A DNA stretch of 64,000 bases, taken from Litorimonas sp. Lineage in GTDB: Bacteria; Pseudomonadota; Alphaproteobacteria; Caulobacterales; Maricaulaceae. The notes under the pieces were generated by a model. The model was not told the DNA's origin. It worked only from the letters and a program-made list of their open reading frames with translations, and made no database searches. Made by a program: the position numbers and the translations under genes. Position 1 is the stretch's first letter; each line of letters begins with the position of its first letter. The stretch is taken from positions 137,415 to 201,414 of the forward strand of contig JAPYSU010000001.1 in assembly GCA_029936425.1 (NCBI GenBank). The letters are read 5' to 3'. Below, piece by piece: positions 1 to 8,983 of the stretch.

Positions 1-698
1 TTTGGCGGAATGTCAAAATTTTCCGCATACATGACCCCGGCAATATAAGCTGCCTCGATATGACCTCCGGCCGCCGCCTGTTCATAGGCTTTCAGCGCCG
101 CTTTCGGATCGCTTTCAAATAGGGAATCAGCCAGATCTTTCGTGCCTTGCGGGTCAAAACTCTGCGCCGACTTTTCCAGCCAGTGACGGGCTTTTTCCGG
201 ATCAGCCTCGACGCCCTTACCTAGTCTGTACATATCAGACAAAGCCCGCATGGCATCTGTCCGCCCAGCCTCTGCGGCCCGGGTCAGATAGGATACAGAT
301 TGCATTTCTGTGACGCCGCCTTGCCTGCGCAGACCCATCTCGCCCAGGGCAACAAGCGCGTCAGGATGGCCTTTTACCGCGCCTCGCTCATACCATTCTC
401 TAGCTTGCTCCATATCAATGCGGCCGGCTTCTCCTTTTCGCAAGATATGCCCCGCCATGACAGCGGCTTCGGAGCTACCGCCCCGCGCCGCCGTTTTGGC
501 GAGACTCAGAGCCGTTTCAATATTGCCAGACTGATAGGCTTCGAGCGCTGCTTCGAAATTGGCCTGACCTTCAATGGTTGTGAGCGTTGTTTCGGCAAAG
601 GCCGGCGGTGCCGAAAGAGGGCTTAACGCGGCGACGAGTCCGAACAGAGCGCAGAAAGTCGCGAAACTGCTTTGGCAGGTCCGTCCTTGTAGTCCCAA
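1..698 (-). CDS. Sel1-repeat secreted protein, 3' part missing at window edge
   Basis: The frame reads leftwards off the window. It opens inside the end of thiE, has a hydrophobic signal-peptide-like stretch ending in an APPAFAE-type cleavage site, and continues into helical Sel1-like repeats (for example an AAEAGRTDAMRALSDMY unit near 250-300 and a QAAAGGHIEAAY unit near 60-100). Sel1 repeats are TPR-like scaffolds for protein-protein contacts; no catalytic domain is visible in the part present. There is no ATG in this frame before the signal sequence. TTG codons at 698 and 710 are the best starts, so the 5' end overlaps thiE by about 75 bases and is uncertain. It would be the last gene of the csaA-thiE transcription unit. 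Protein family is well supported by the repeats; role is unknown. Confidence 0.75.
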   Translation of the reverse strand, partial: MGLQGRTCQSSFATFCALFGLVAALSPLSAPPAFAETTLTTIEGQANFEAALEAYQSGNIETALSLAKTAARGGSSEAAVMAGHILRKGEAGRIDMEQAREWYERGAVKGHPDALVALGEMGLRRQGGVTEMQSVSYLTRAAEAGRTDAMRALSDMYRLGKGVEADPEKARHWLEKSAQSFDPQGTKDLADSLFESDPKAALKAYEQAAAGGHIEAAYIAGVMYAENFDIPP

Positions 699-1264
699 AC
701 GCCCGAACAAACCGCGATGAAATCGGCGCCCGCGTCTATGACCTGTTTCGCATTGTCCACCGTAATTCCGCCTATCGCGACGCTCGGTATTTCGACGGCT
801 TCTTGCCACCATTGCAAAATCTCCAAATCTGCGCGGGTTTTGGCCTTTTTCGTGGGCGTGTCAAAAAACGCGCCAAAGGCGACATAATCCGCGCCTGCTC
901 CTGCGGCCTCAAAAGCGAGGCTTTTGGCGTTATGACAGGTCACGCCGATAATCGCATCCCCGCCTAACAGCTCACGAGATGAAAAATAGTCCATATCGTC
1001 CTGTCCGATATGGGCGCCATCTGCGCCAATTGCATCCACCAAATCCGGACGGTCGTTCAAGAGAACATTCACGCCGTATCGATGGCAGAGGGGGACAATG
1101 GCTTTCCCTGCCTGAATGAGAGCTGAATCCTCTATATCCTTAAGCCGGATTTGCAGACAGGCCACAGGCGCGGCCGAAAGCGCCGCCTCAAGCGTTTTCA
1201 AATAGGCCTCCATATCGGGAATGGACGGAGGCGTGAGAAGATAAATCTGACAAATGTGACTCAT
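623..1264 (-). CDS. thiE: Thiamine-phosphate synthase
   Basis: A 213-residue TIM-barrel protein of the usual ThiE length. It couples the hydroxymethylpyrimidine diphosphate and thiazole phosphate moieties to give thiamine monophosphate in the cytoplasm. Visible family motifs are LNDRPDL (about residues 69-75), the GAHIGQDD strand (about 84-91), GVTCHN (about 107-112), a phosphate-binding FGAFFDTPTK segment and a late AIGGI glycine motif. It lies 9 bases downstream of csaA and overlaps the start of the Sel1-repeat gene, so the three are likely co-transcribed. The FDTPTKK segment replaces the more common FPTxTK form, a mild divergence. No TPP riboswitch was recognised near it. Confidence 0.93.
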   Translation of the reverse strand: MSHICQIYLLTPPSIPDMEAYLKTLEAALSAAPVACLQIRLKDIEDSALIQAGKAIVPLCHRYGVNVLLNDRPDLVDAIGADGAHIGQDDMDYFSSRELLGGDAIIGVTCHNAKSLAFEAAGAGADYVAFGAFFDTPTKKAKTRADLEILQWWQEAVEIPSVAIGGITVDNAKQVIDAGADFIAVCSGVWDYKDGPAKAVSRLSALCSDSSPR

Positions 1265-1273
1265 GCCTATCCT

Positions 1274-1621
1274 TTACGCCAATCGTGATCCGTCAGGAAT
1301 GTCATTGTCCGGGCTAAAGAGAACGATCGCGCCGTCTTCGTTGGGAAATCCCAAAGTCAGGACTTCCGACATTATGGGGCCGATTTGGCGGGGCGGAAAG
1401 TTGACAACCGCCGCAACCTGTTTGCCGATTATCTGGTCAGGCGTGTAGAGATCAGTAATTTGCGCCGAGGATTTTTTAATTCCGATGTCCGGGCCAAAAT
1501 CGATTTGCATTTTGATGGCGGGTTTGCGGGCCTCCGGAAAGGGCTCTGCCTCCACGATGGTTCCGGTTCGGATGTCCACTTTCAGGAATGTCTCAAAATC
1601 TGTTTCGGCTGTTTGGGTCAT
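1274..1621 (-). CDS. csaA: CsaA-like tRNA-binding domain protein
   Basis: A 115-residue single OB-fold protein. The body (FLKVDIRTGTIVEAEPFPEA, then KKSSAQITDLYTP and VVNFPPRQIGPIMSEVLTLG) matches the CsaA / EMAP-like tRNA-binding family, which binds tRNA and has been proposed as an export chaperone. A longer in-frame extension reaching 1801 exists. The ATG at 1621 gives the family's normal length, and the extension would overlap the divergent peptidase gene, so I chose 1621. It is followed 9 bases later by thiE. Family identity is clear; cellular role is by analogy only. Confidence 0.88.
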   Translation of the reverse strand: MTQTAETDFETFLKVDIRTGTIVEAEPFPEARKPAIKMQIDFGPDIGIKKSSAQITDLYTPDQIIGKQVAAVVNFPPRQIGPIMSEVLTLGFPNEDGAIVLFSPDNDIPDGSRLA

Positions 1622-1775
1622 ATTGGGCTTATGATGGATTCCGGTGGCCTTCGTCCAGTCCCTAAAAGCGGACATGACTGAATTACGCTTTCGAAATGGC
1701 GAAAGCGGGTAGAAAGACTTGAATAAAAAAGGGGATGTGAGAACATAGTCTTCAGACCCGTTTTTGGAGACTTTC

Positions 1776-3578
1776 ATGAAATCCGTTCTTTCTACCGGCA
1801 TTGCCTTTGTCGCTCTGACCCTTCCGGCCCTGTCGGCTCATGCCCAGATGTCCGATACGCAACTCTCCCCGGTCTCTCAAACAGCCAGTGCGAATTATCT
1901 CGAACGGGCCTGGACAAAAGCTCAAGCCGCCGAAATTCTTGACGATACGATGCGGTTGAGATTCGAGTATGACGAATTGGCGCTCAGCGAGGCCGAAGAA
2001 GTCGCAGTCAAAGACCTCTTGGAGGCCGGAGCGCGCCTCCACACGCTTTATCTGGAACAGCGTCACCCGCAGGCCCGCGCGATAGAGAGCTTCTTCACTG
2101 AAAATGAAAAACGCCCCGATCTGGAAGAGATTTTCCGCATTATGAAAGGCCCAATCGCGACAACTCCGGACAATAAACGCAAGGCGTTCTTGAATGTTGA
2201 CCCTGAAACCCCGGCGCGGAATGTTTATCCGGACGGGTTAACACGAGCGGATTTGGACGCCTATCTCGAAGAAAATCCTGACATGCGGGACGAGATTCTG
2301 GATTTACGGGCTGTAGTAAAACGCGCCGATGAAGACGAAAAGACAGCCGCACTGGATAAGCTCGACCTCTTCCCGGCGCTCGATATTCTGCATCCCGGTT
2401 TGCGCGAAAACATTCAAGAGGCGGAAAGCTATTTCGCGCTGCCTTATTCTGTCGCTTACGCCGAGGATATCATGTTTATCTATGATCGGCTGACACATGC
2501 GGCAGACGCAATGAAAGATGACGATATCGCATTTTCCCGTTTTTTGGATCTGCGCGCGGTCGATCTTTTGACGGATAATTATGACGGCGGAGACGCGGCT
2601 TGGGTCACAGGAGATTTCACCGGGAATCTCAACGCCCAGATCGGGAGCTATGAGACCTATGACGATGCTCTTTACGGTGTGAAGAGCTTTTTCAGCCTTT
2701 CACTGTTGCAACGCGATATTGAGAAAAGCGAAGAGCTGGCAGCTTCGATAGGGGACATTCAGGCGATTGAAGACGCTCTGCCTTATACTGCCAATAAACA
2801 GGTGCGCCGCAATATTCCCGTGGCGGTTTACAACGTCATTGCGGATTTCGGTCAGGCGCGCGGCACGAATACGGCGACAATTCTGCCAAATGAAGGGCAT
2901 CTTTCCCGGCAATATGGCCGGACAATTTTAATCCGCTCCAATGTTCTGACCAATGAAAGAATCTTTGCCGACTCCAAAGCCGCTTTCAAAGCCGCAATTG
3001 ACGAGAGTCATCACAGTGATTTGAAATTGGAAGGTAATTTTTACCGCACATTATGGCATGAAATTGGCCATTATATGGGGCCGGATCAAACCAAGGACGG
3101 GCGAGATATTGACGCTGCCCTTCAGGACACAGCCGACCTGATGGAAGAAATGAAAGCCGATCTGGTATCGCTTTTTTCTGCTGAAAAATTACATGCGGCC
3201 GGAAGCTTCAGCGATGAACAGCTCCGCGCGATCTACGCCTCCGGAATTTTGCGGGTTTTAAACAAGAACCAGCCCCGCCGGGAACAAGCTTACGGAACCA
3301 TGCAGCTCATCCAGTGGAACTGGTTTTTGCAATCTGGCGTCTTGTCCCTTCAGGACGGCAAGCTCGCTATTAATTACGAGCTCTACCCTTCCGCCGTGGA
3401 AAGCCTGCTCAAACTTGTCCTGAATCTGCAATATCAAGGCGACCGCGACGCTGCGAATGCTTTTGTCGATAAATGGACGAATTGGGACGAAGAGCTCCAC
3501 GGCCAAATCGGGGATTTGATGAAAGCGGCTCCTGGCGCTAATTACCGCCTCGTGACCTATGAGGCGTTGGGAGAATAA
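1776..3578 (+). CDS. Secreted M49-like (dipeptidyl-peptidase III-related) zinc metallopeptidase
   Basis: 600 residues. The start is the ATG at 1776, six bases after GGAG (1766-1769); the preceding in-frame TTG overlaps that site. Residues 1-24 form a Sec signal peptide (hydrophobic FVALTLPALSAHA then QM). The zinc site is seen as HEIGH (His428, Glu429, His432) followed by EEMKAD (Glu457/458), the spacing and EExxAD form used by DPP III-like (M49-related) peptidases, which differ from the classic HExxGH of M49. The N-terminal half has no family I recognise. Predicted to act in the periplasm or as an anchored exoprotein on oligopeptides; substrate unknown. It is convergent with the TolB/TPR gene, with only one base between stops. 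Peptidase assignment is good, exact family moderate. Confidence 0.78.
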   Translation: MKSVLSTGIAFVALTLPALSAHAQMSDTQLSPVSQTASANYLERAWTKAQAAEILDDTMRLRFEYDELALSEAEEVAVKDLLEAGARLHTLYLEQRHPQARAIESFFTENEKRPDLEEIFRIMKGPIATTPDNKRKAFLNVDPETPARNVYPDGLTRADLDAYLEENPDMRDEILDLRAVVKRADEDEKTAALDKLDLFPALDILHPGLRENIQEAESYFALPYSVAYAEDIMFIYDRLTHAADAMKDDDIAFSRFLDLRAVDLLTDNYDGGDAAWVTGDFTGNLNAQIGSYETYDDALYGVKSFFSLSLLQRDIEKSEELAASIGDIQAIEDALPYTANKQVRRNIPVAVYNVIADFGQARGTNTATILPNEGHLSRQYGRTILIRSNVLTNERIFADSKAAFKAAIDESHHSDLKLEGNFYRTLWHEIGHYMGPDQTKDGRDIDAALQDTADLMEEMKADLVSLFSAEKLHAAGSFSDEQLRAIYASGILRVLNKNQPRREQAYGTMQLIQWNWFLQSGVLSLQDGKLAINYELYPSAVESLLKLVLNLQYQGDRDAANAFVDKWTNWDEELHGQIGDLMKAAPGANYRLVTYEALGE

Positions 3579-3579
3579 A

Positions 3580-5775
3580 TTAGTTGTTTCCGACCCAGTT
3601 CGGATTGGGGTCGGCCAACTCAGTCATTATCGCCTCGTTCAGTTTCGCCCTGTTTTCGGCCATCCGGCTCTGCCGCTCTTTGAACTCAGGGAATTTACGA
3701 AGCATGTCAAAAGCCGGACCGTCCAGAAGATTGTCGGCCTGGCCAAGCGCAATCATTCGGTCAATCCAGGGCAGGGCCTGTTTGGGGTTTTGCCCGGACG
3801 CTTTGAGAACAGCTCCGGCCCATAATGGATTTAATAATTCGAACTGGTCGGCGGATTTATCGCCGAAATACGCTTTAAGCCGCTCTCGATAGCTCATCCC
3901 TTTGGGCAGCCCCAGTTTTGCGAAGACAAATGATATATTTGCGAAATCAACCAGATTATCTGTATCCGCCTGAAGCGTCTTATAGCCGAGCGTGTTTATC
4001 ACATTTTCATAAGCGGACGCGGCGCGTTCAAGATCTTTCATCATATAGGCCAGGTAAGCTCTATCTTTAGGGTCTTTTAGCTCCGAGAACAGGTCTTTGG
4101 CCGTTTTGAAGTTGCCCGTTTCAACAGCTATCAGAGCCTTCATCTTAGGGCTATTATCCAGTGTCAGAGCGTCTTCATATAGTTTCGCTTTGAGGAATAT
4201 CTCTTTGAGTATAATCGGGGGGTAAGGATCGTCAGGATTTAAAGCCTGCGCATTTTTGGCTGAAATGAAACTTTTTACAAAATCTCCTTCATCAAAATAA
4301 AACACCGCCAAGGCGATATGCCCCGCCGGCTGCTCCGGATTCCATTTAATATTATCCATTGTCGTGGCTTTTGCCGCTTTCCAGTCACCGCTCAGCCGTT
4401 GAATGCGCGCAATATTATTGAGAATGGAGGCGGAGAGCGGATCAAGATTGCGGGCCTGTTCAAAGGCTTTAAGGCTCTTTTCATACTCCCCTCTCTTGGC
4501 ATAGGCCTGGCCTAGACGGTGGAAGGCCACCGAATAGTTGGGATTGGCGGCCACTGCTTTGAGCGCGTAATCAATCGCGGCTGCTGATTCCGGATTTTCC
4601 GAAAACATATGGTCATACATCGCGGCGCTGGTCAGCGTTTCTGCCGAATTCGGGGATAAAACGAGCGCCCGATCAATATTTTTTCGCGCTTCGGTCTGCG
4701 CGTCCTCTTTTGGGAAAGCCCCATAAGCGAAAGCCAGCATATAGCTGTCTGCCAGTCCCGAATACGCATGTGAAAATTTGGGATCGAGAGAAATAACCTC
4801 TTCAAACCCCTGAATGGAAGACAGAAGCGGTGCGGGAAGACGCTGATTGGCTTCTTCGCGCGCTTTCAAGTATTTTTCATAGGCCTCGAGGGAGACGGTT
4901 CGGCCCGCTTCCCCTTCGGGCGTAAAGTTTAGGCGCCCCTTTAATTCTTCGACGATGGCCATCGCAATTTCATCCTGGACATCAAAAATATTTTTCGCCG
5001 TGAGCGGCCTGTCATAGGTCGCCGCCCAAATGTGGTTGTCATTGCTTGTATCAATCAATTGGGCCGTGATGCGCAAAGTTTCACCCGCTTTTCTCACACT
5101 GCCTTCCAGAATATGCGAAACATTCAGCGCTTCACTAATTTCCGCTAGACTTTTATTCTGTCCAGCGAATGAAAAGGCCGATGTTCGGGACGCGACCCGC
5201 AGACCGCTGATACGGGAGAGGACATTCAAGAGCTCCTCTGAAATGCCCTTGGCAAAATAATCTTGATCTTTGTCGGCAGAATAGTCTTCAAAGGGAAGAA
5301 CGGCGATGGATTGAGTTGTTGGATCCTCTGCCTTCACTGACGCGGCGGAAACCCCTATGTCGCCAATCGAGGCCGCTTCCGTTAGGTCAGCTGATAAACT
5401 CTCTGTCTTGAAAGTCGGTCCCGTGGAAGAGCTGAAAAATTGGGAGAATATCATTAATCCGCCGACAACCAACAGACCAGCCAGAATGGCCCAATCCAGC
5501 TTGCGCCCGGTTTGAGAGGAAATACTGTCATTTGCGGCTTTTGTCTCCGTCGGGCGCATGCCCTCCGGCGTCATTTCAAAGGCCCAAGCCAGGATCATGG
5601 CGATCGGAAAACCGATCACGAGGGTGATGATGATCATTTTCATGACCCAGTCAGGCGCACCGAAGCTGGTCGTTGTAATAGCGGCAATCTGCACCATGAT
5701 CCAGCTGACCACAGCATAGGCTCCGGCCACTCGGAAAATATTGCGCCTGCGCAGTTCTGAAAGAAACGATGTCAA
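3580..5775 (-). CDS. TolB-like/TPR inner-membrane protein
   Basis: 731 residues. The N terminus (LRRRNIFRVAGAYAVVSW ... GFPIAMILAWAFEMTPEG) is the two-helix membrane module found in many proteobacterial proteins in front of TolB-like domains. A further membrane segment lies near residues 94-112 (AILAGLLVVGGLMIFSQFF). Residues of about 150-270 form the TolB N-terminal-like domain (SIAVLPFEDYSADKDQDYFA, ISEELLNVLSRI, LEGSVRKAGETLRI). The remainder is TPR repeats such as AFHRLGQAYAKRGEYEKSLKAF. Related proteins often carry an adenylate cyclase or HTH domain ahead of this architecture; neither is present here. Likely a membrane-anchored periplasmic scaffold or sensor; specific role unknown. Confidence 0.82.
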   Translation of the reverse strand: MTSFLSELRRRNIFRVAGAYAVVSWIMVQIAAITTTSFGAPDWVMKMIIITLVIGFPIAMILAWAFEMTPEGMRPTETKAANDSISSQTGRKLDWAILAGLLVVGGLMIFSQFFSSSTGPTFKTESLSADLTEAASIGDIGVSAASVKAEDPTTQSIAVLPFEDYSADKDQDYFAKGISEELLNVLSRISGLRVASRTSAFSFAGQNKSLAEISEALNVSHILEGSVRKAGETLRITAQLIDTSNDNHIWAATYDRPLTAKNIFDVQDEIAMAIVEELKGRLNFTPEGEAGRTVSLEAYEKYLKAREEANQRLPAPLLSSIQGFEEVISLDPKFSHAYSGLADSYMLAFAYGAFPKEDAQTEARKNIDRALVLSPNSAETLTSAAMYDHMFSENPESAAAIDYALKAVAANPNYSVAFHRLGQAYAKRGEYEKSLKAFEQARNLDPLSASILNNIARIQRLSGDWKAAKATTMDNIKWNPEQPAGHIALAVFYFDEGDFVKSFISAKNAQALNPDDPYPPIILKEIFLKAKLYEDALTLDNSPKMKALIAVETGNFKTAKDLFSELKDPKDRAYLAYMMKDLERAASAYENVINTLGYKTLQADTDNLVDFANISFVFAKLGLPKGMSYRERLKAYFGDKSADQFELLNPLWAGAVLKASGQNPKQALPWIDRMIALGQADNLLDGPAFDMLRKFPEFKERQSRMAENRAKLNEAIMTELADPNPNWVGNN

Positions 5776-5876
5776 TTTGGCCCCAGAGATTATCTGGAAC
5801 CATTATACCACAGGTCTATCGGCCTGTCTGCTGGAATTAAATGACCTTAAATTCGGGCTAGATAATCCAATTCTGA

Positions 5877-7253
5877 CTATTTTTGGATCAGCAGGGACTT
5901 GATATTGACGAATTCTTTTACGCCAAACCCGCCATGCTCGCGGCCATAACCGGAGTCTTTGACGCCGCCGAAGGGCATATTCGGGACGGCCAGACCAAAG
6001 CGGTTGATAAAGACCATCCCTGTGTCGAAATGATCGCGGGCAAGCTCAATAGCTTTATCCGTGTCGGTTGTCAGAATGCCGCCGCCAAGTCCAAATCGGC
6101 TGTCATTGGCGATACGCATGGCATCTTTTGCGTCTTTGGCTTTGATCAGGGAGGCGACAGGGCCAAACAGTTCATCATCATAAGCGGGTTGTCCGGGCAG
6201 AACATTGCCGAGAACCGTTGACGGATAGAAATATCCTTTACCGTCCGGCATTTCGCCGCCGCAAAGAATTTCGGCGCCTTTCGCAACACTGTCCTGCACT
6301 TGTTTGTGCAGATCGTCGCGAAGGTCTTTACGCGCCATAGGGCCCATATCAAATTCGTCCGACGTCGGATCGCCTGTCGTCAACGCCGACATGGCTTTGA
6401 CATAGGCATCGCGGAAATCATCATAGATGTCTTCGACAACAATAAAGCGTTTCGCCGCGATACAGGTCTCGCCGTTATTATAGACGCGGCCATTCACGCA
6501 GACTTCGACGGCGGCCTCAATATCAGCATCCGCCAAGACAATATAGGCGTCGTTAGAGCCGAGCTCCAAAACGGTTTTTTTCAAAACCTTGCCGGCCTTT
6601 TGAGCAATCATGCGGCCCGCCTCAGAACTCCCTGTCAGGGTAACGCCTCGGACGCGCTCATTGGAAATAATTGTGTCCGACTGATCGTGAGAGATGACCA
6701 GTGTTCTAAAGAGGTGTTTCGGCAGGCCCGCATCCTCATAAATTTTCTGAAGAAGCTTGCCGGATCCGGTAACATTGGACGCGTGTTTCAAAAGCACGCC
6801 GTTCCCGGCCATCAGGTTGGCGATGGAATAACGTATCACCTGATAGGTCGGGTAATTCCAAGGCTGGATGCCGTAAATAACGCCGATCGGAGAATAGGTA
6901 ATGATGCCGCGTATTTCATCGTCAATATCACGGTCTTCATCAGCCAGTTCCGACGGGCCGTTCTCTGCAGTGTATTCGCAAATACCGGCGCAAAGTTCGA
7001 CTTCCTCGTGACTTTGAGACAGAAGTTTCCCCATCTCTTCGGTCATAAGCGCCGCAAGGTCATCCTTATGTTTCATCAAGGATTTGCCGATTTTTCCGAT
7101 GACTTGAGCGCGCGATTCAAGGCTTTCCTGACGCCAGTCGAGATAGGCTTTATGGCAATTTTCAATTGCCTCGGACAATTCGAAATTGGTGAGTTTGGTA
7201 TGACGCTCAATAACGTCTTCTGTGGCAGGGTTTATGGTGACTGTGGGGTTCAT
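5877..7253 (-). CDS. NAD(P)-dependent succinate-semialdehyde/aldehyde dehydrogenase
   Basis: 458-residue ALDH-superfamily enzyme oxidising an aldehyde to its acid. The catalytic residues are visible: Asn133 in PWNYP, Glu230 in LELGSND and nucleophilic Cys264 in NNGETCIAAKRF. The short N terminus and LELGSNDAYIV sequence fit the GabD1/Sad (YneI) branch acting on succinate semialdehyde, but substrate cannot be read from sequence. Its start overlaps the end of the Old Yellow Enzyme gene by four bases (7250-7253, ATGA), so the two are translationally coupled and probably act on related reactive carbonyl compounds. The opposite strand carries a long open frame (6300-7304), a shadow of codon bias. 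Confidence 0.92.
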   Translation of the reverse strand: MNPTVTINPATEDVIERHTKLTNFELSEAIENCHKAYLDWRQESLESRAQVIGKIGKSLMKHKDDLAALMTEEMGKLLSQSHEEVELCAGICEYTAENGPSELADEDRDIDDEIRGIITYSPIGVIYGIQPWNYPTYQVIRYSIANLMAGNGVLLKHASNVTGSGKLLQKIYEDAGLPKHLFRTLVISHDQSDTIISNERVRGVTLTGSSEAGRMIAQKAGKVLKKTVLELGSNDAYIVLADADIEAAVEVCVNGRVYNNGETCIAAKRFIVVEDIYDDFRDAYVKAMSALTTGDPTSDEFDMGPMARKDLRDDLHKQVQDSVAKGAEILCGGEMPDGKGYFYPSTVLGNVLPGQPAYDDELFGPVASLIKAKDAKDAMRIANDSRFGLGGGILTTDTDKAIELARDHFDTGMVFINRFGLAVPNMPFGGVKDSGYGREHGGFGVKEFVNIKSLLIQK

Positions 7254-8371
7254 GCGGCTTCATCCTTTTCAGCAGTGTGTTCTTCTTCGTCGAGGAAGGG
7301 GTAATCGGTATATCCGGTTTCATCCCCGCCATAGAACGTGTCGGGATTGGGTTCATTCAGCTCCGCGCCGAGTCGAAAGCGTTCAGGCAGGTCGGGATTG
7401 GCAATAAAAGGGCGTCCGAAGGTGACCGCGTCAGCATGGCCGCTCTCTATCGCCTTGACGGCTCGCTCTGCATCATAATCGCCATTGGCAATATAAAATC
7501 CGTCATATTGTTTTCGAAGATTTTTGATGATCTTTTCGTCTTTCCCGTCCGGCTCATTTCCGGGGAAACGCTCTACGACGTGAAGATAGGCGAGTTTGAA
7601 GTCGGACAACATTTTATAGGTATAGGCAAAGGTGCCTTCCTTATCGCTGTCGCTAATGTCATTGGCCTGGCCGAGTGGAGAAAGGCGAACCCCAATACGC
7701 TGCGAGGGCCAGACGTCCATGACGGCTTCCAGCACTTGCCGCAGTAAACGGGTCCGGTTTTCGATTGACCCTCCATACTCGTCGTCGCGTTTATTCGCGC
7801 CGTCTTGCAGGAATTGGTCAAGTAAATAGCCGTTTGCGCTATGGACTTCGATGCCGTCAAAGCCGGCATTTTTGGCAAATAGGGCTGCCTTGGAATAATC
7901 TTCGATGGTTTGCTCTATTCCCTCTTTGGTCAGAGCAACGGGTTCAGAGCAAGCTTGGAATCCTTCAGCTGTAAATGTCTCTGTCTCGGCCCGAATAGCG
8001 CTGGGCGCGACCGGGGATTTTCCGTCCGGCAAGAGAGAAGTGTGGCTGATACGGCCGACATGCCAGAGCTGGCAGAAAATCTGCCCGCCCCCGGCATGGA
8101 CCGCATCTGTGATCTTTTTCCAGCTTAACACATGACTTCCGTCATATATTCCGGGCGTGTCCAAATAGCCTTTCCCCATGTCGGAAATCTGAGTGGCTTC
8201 GGTTACAATCAGACCAGCAGAGCTGCGCTGATGGTAATAGGTTTGCGCCATTGTTTTAGGCGTGCCGTCGGCTTGCGCGCGATTGCGTGTCAGCGGCGCC
8301 ATCAGGACGCGGTTGGAAAGCTTGAGCTCTCCCATCTCGGCAGGGTCGAAAAGCGGGGACGTATCAGTCAT
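7250..8371 (-). CDS. Old Yellow Enzyme family NADH:flavin oxidoreductase (NemA-like)
   Basis: 373 residues, full length for OYE. It is an FMN-dependent TIM-barrel enzyme that reduces activated C=C bonds or nitro/nitrate esters. Visible features are the N-terminal LSNRVLMAPLTRNRA, the flavin-contact QLWHVGR (about 101-107), the substrate-binding HSANGYLLDQF with the conserved His and Asn, YGGSIENRTR and the C-terminal FGRPFIANPDL. First gene of a two-gene unit with the downstream semialdehyde dehydrogenase. It is divergent from ribD. Family assignment is secure; the physiological electrophile is unknown. Confidence 0.93.
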   Translation of the reverse strand: MTDTSPLFDPAEMGELKLSNRVLMAPLTRNRAQADGTPKTMAQTYYHQRSSAGLIVTEATQISDMGKGYLDTPGIYDGSHVLSWKKITDAVHAGGGQIFCQLWHVGRISHTSLLPDGKSPVAPSAIRAETETFTAEGFQACSEPVALTKEGIEQTIEDYSKAALFAKNAGFDGIEVHSANGYLLDQFLQDGANKRDDEYGGSIENRTRLLRQVLEAVMDVWPSQRIGVRLSPLGQANDISDSDKEGTFAYTYKMLSDFKLAYLHVVERFPGNEPDGKDEKIIKNLRKQYDGFYIANGDYDAERAVKAIESGHADAVTFGRPFIANPDLPERFRLGAELNEPNPDTFYGGDETGYTDYPFLDEEEHTAEKDEAA

Positions 8372-8439
8372 AAGTAAGGCTCGAATTTAAATGTCTATGC
8401 CAACCTAACGACAGTCTGCCTTGTTACGTTCCGAGTGTG

Positions 8440-8463
8440 AGCGGAATTGCGCAGTGTTCCGCT
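8440..8463. promoter_or_regulatory. Inverted repeat between the OYE gene and ribD
   Basis: AGCGGAA (8440-8446) and TTCCGCT (8457-8463) are perfect inverted arms separated by ten bases, in the 168-base divergent intergenic region. It could be an operator for either neighbour or a leader hairpin of ribD, whose ATG is 76 bases further on. It does not resemble an FMN riboswitch. Confidence 0.35.
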
Positions 8464-8539
8464 TAGACTTCTGTCGGCAGGGAGTTAAAACATCCAAATT
8501 CAATCTTCCCTTTGCGAAGCAAAAACGGAATAAAGACCT

Positions 8540-8983
8540 ATGAGTGATGAAGATTATATGGCTTTGGCCCTTTCCCTTGCCCGCGCCCAAAAAGGGCGCA
8601 CTGCCGAGAATCCGGCTGTGGGATGCGTACTTGTCAAAAATGGCGAGGTCATCGGACGCGGGGCGACGGCGGATGGAGGCCGTCCTCATGCCGAGACAAT
8701 CGCTTTGATGAGCGCCGGGTCAGAAGCGCGTGACTCTACGGCATATGTCACGCTGGAGCCCTGCTCACATTACGGCCAAACCGCGCCCTGTGCCAACGCC
8801 TTGATAGAGGCGAAAATTGCCGCTTGTCATATCGCGGTGATTGACCCCGACCCCCGCGTCCACTGGCGCGGCGCGGCGCTTTTGCAAGAGGCGGGTATAG
8901 ATGTGCAGATCGGAATTGGGGCGGAAGAGGCGTTTGAGATTAATGCGGACTTTTTCGCGCGGGTGGGGAGGATAGATGGCTAA
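8540..8983 (+). CDS. ribD: RibD deaminase domain only, C-terminal reductase missing
   Basis: 147 residues that align to the N-terminal diaminohydroxyphosphoribosylaminopyrimidine deaminase half of RibD, in riboflavin synthesis. The zinc deaminase site is intact: His50-Ala-Glu52 in RPHAE and Cys75/Cys84 in LEPCSHYGQTAPC. Bifunctional RibD proteins are normally about 360 residues. Here the frame stops just after NADFFARVGRIDG, exactly at the domain boundary where the reductase domain should begin. The stop lies inside the start of the HNH endonuclease gene, so the truncation coincides with an inserted gene. Either a separate reductase supplies the second step or the pathway uses another complete copy. 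The deaminase could still be functional. Confidence 0.87.
   Translation: MSDEDYMALALSLARAQKGRTAENPAVGCVLVKNGEVIGRGATADGGRPHAETIALMSAGSEARDSTAYVTLEPCSHYGQTAPCANALIEAKIAACHIAVIDPDPRVHWRGAALLQEAGIDVQIGIGAEEAFEINADFFARVGRIDG

Noticed and set aside
1265..1780. TPP riboswitch controlling thiE
   Set aside because: No CTGAGA/ACCTGA pair was seen, and csaA occupies the region upstream of thiE.
1622..1801. N-terminal extension of CsaA
   Set aside because: It would overlap the start of the divergent peptidase gene and exceed the family's length.
6300..7304. 334-codon open frame on the plus strand opposite the semialdehyde dehydrogenase
   Set aside because: It is antisense to a well-supported ALDH gene with intact catalytic residues; the translation has no recognisable domain and is explained by codon bias.
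8372..8539. FMN riboswitch upstream of ribD
   Set aside because: An inverted repeat is present, but I could not find the conserved AGGGTTCGG-like FMN element or its multi-helix layout.
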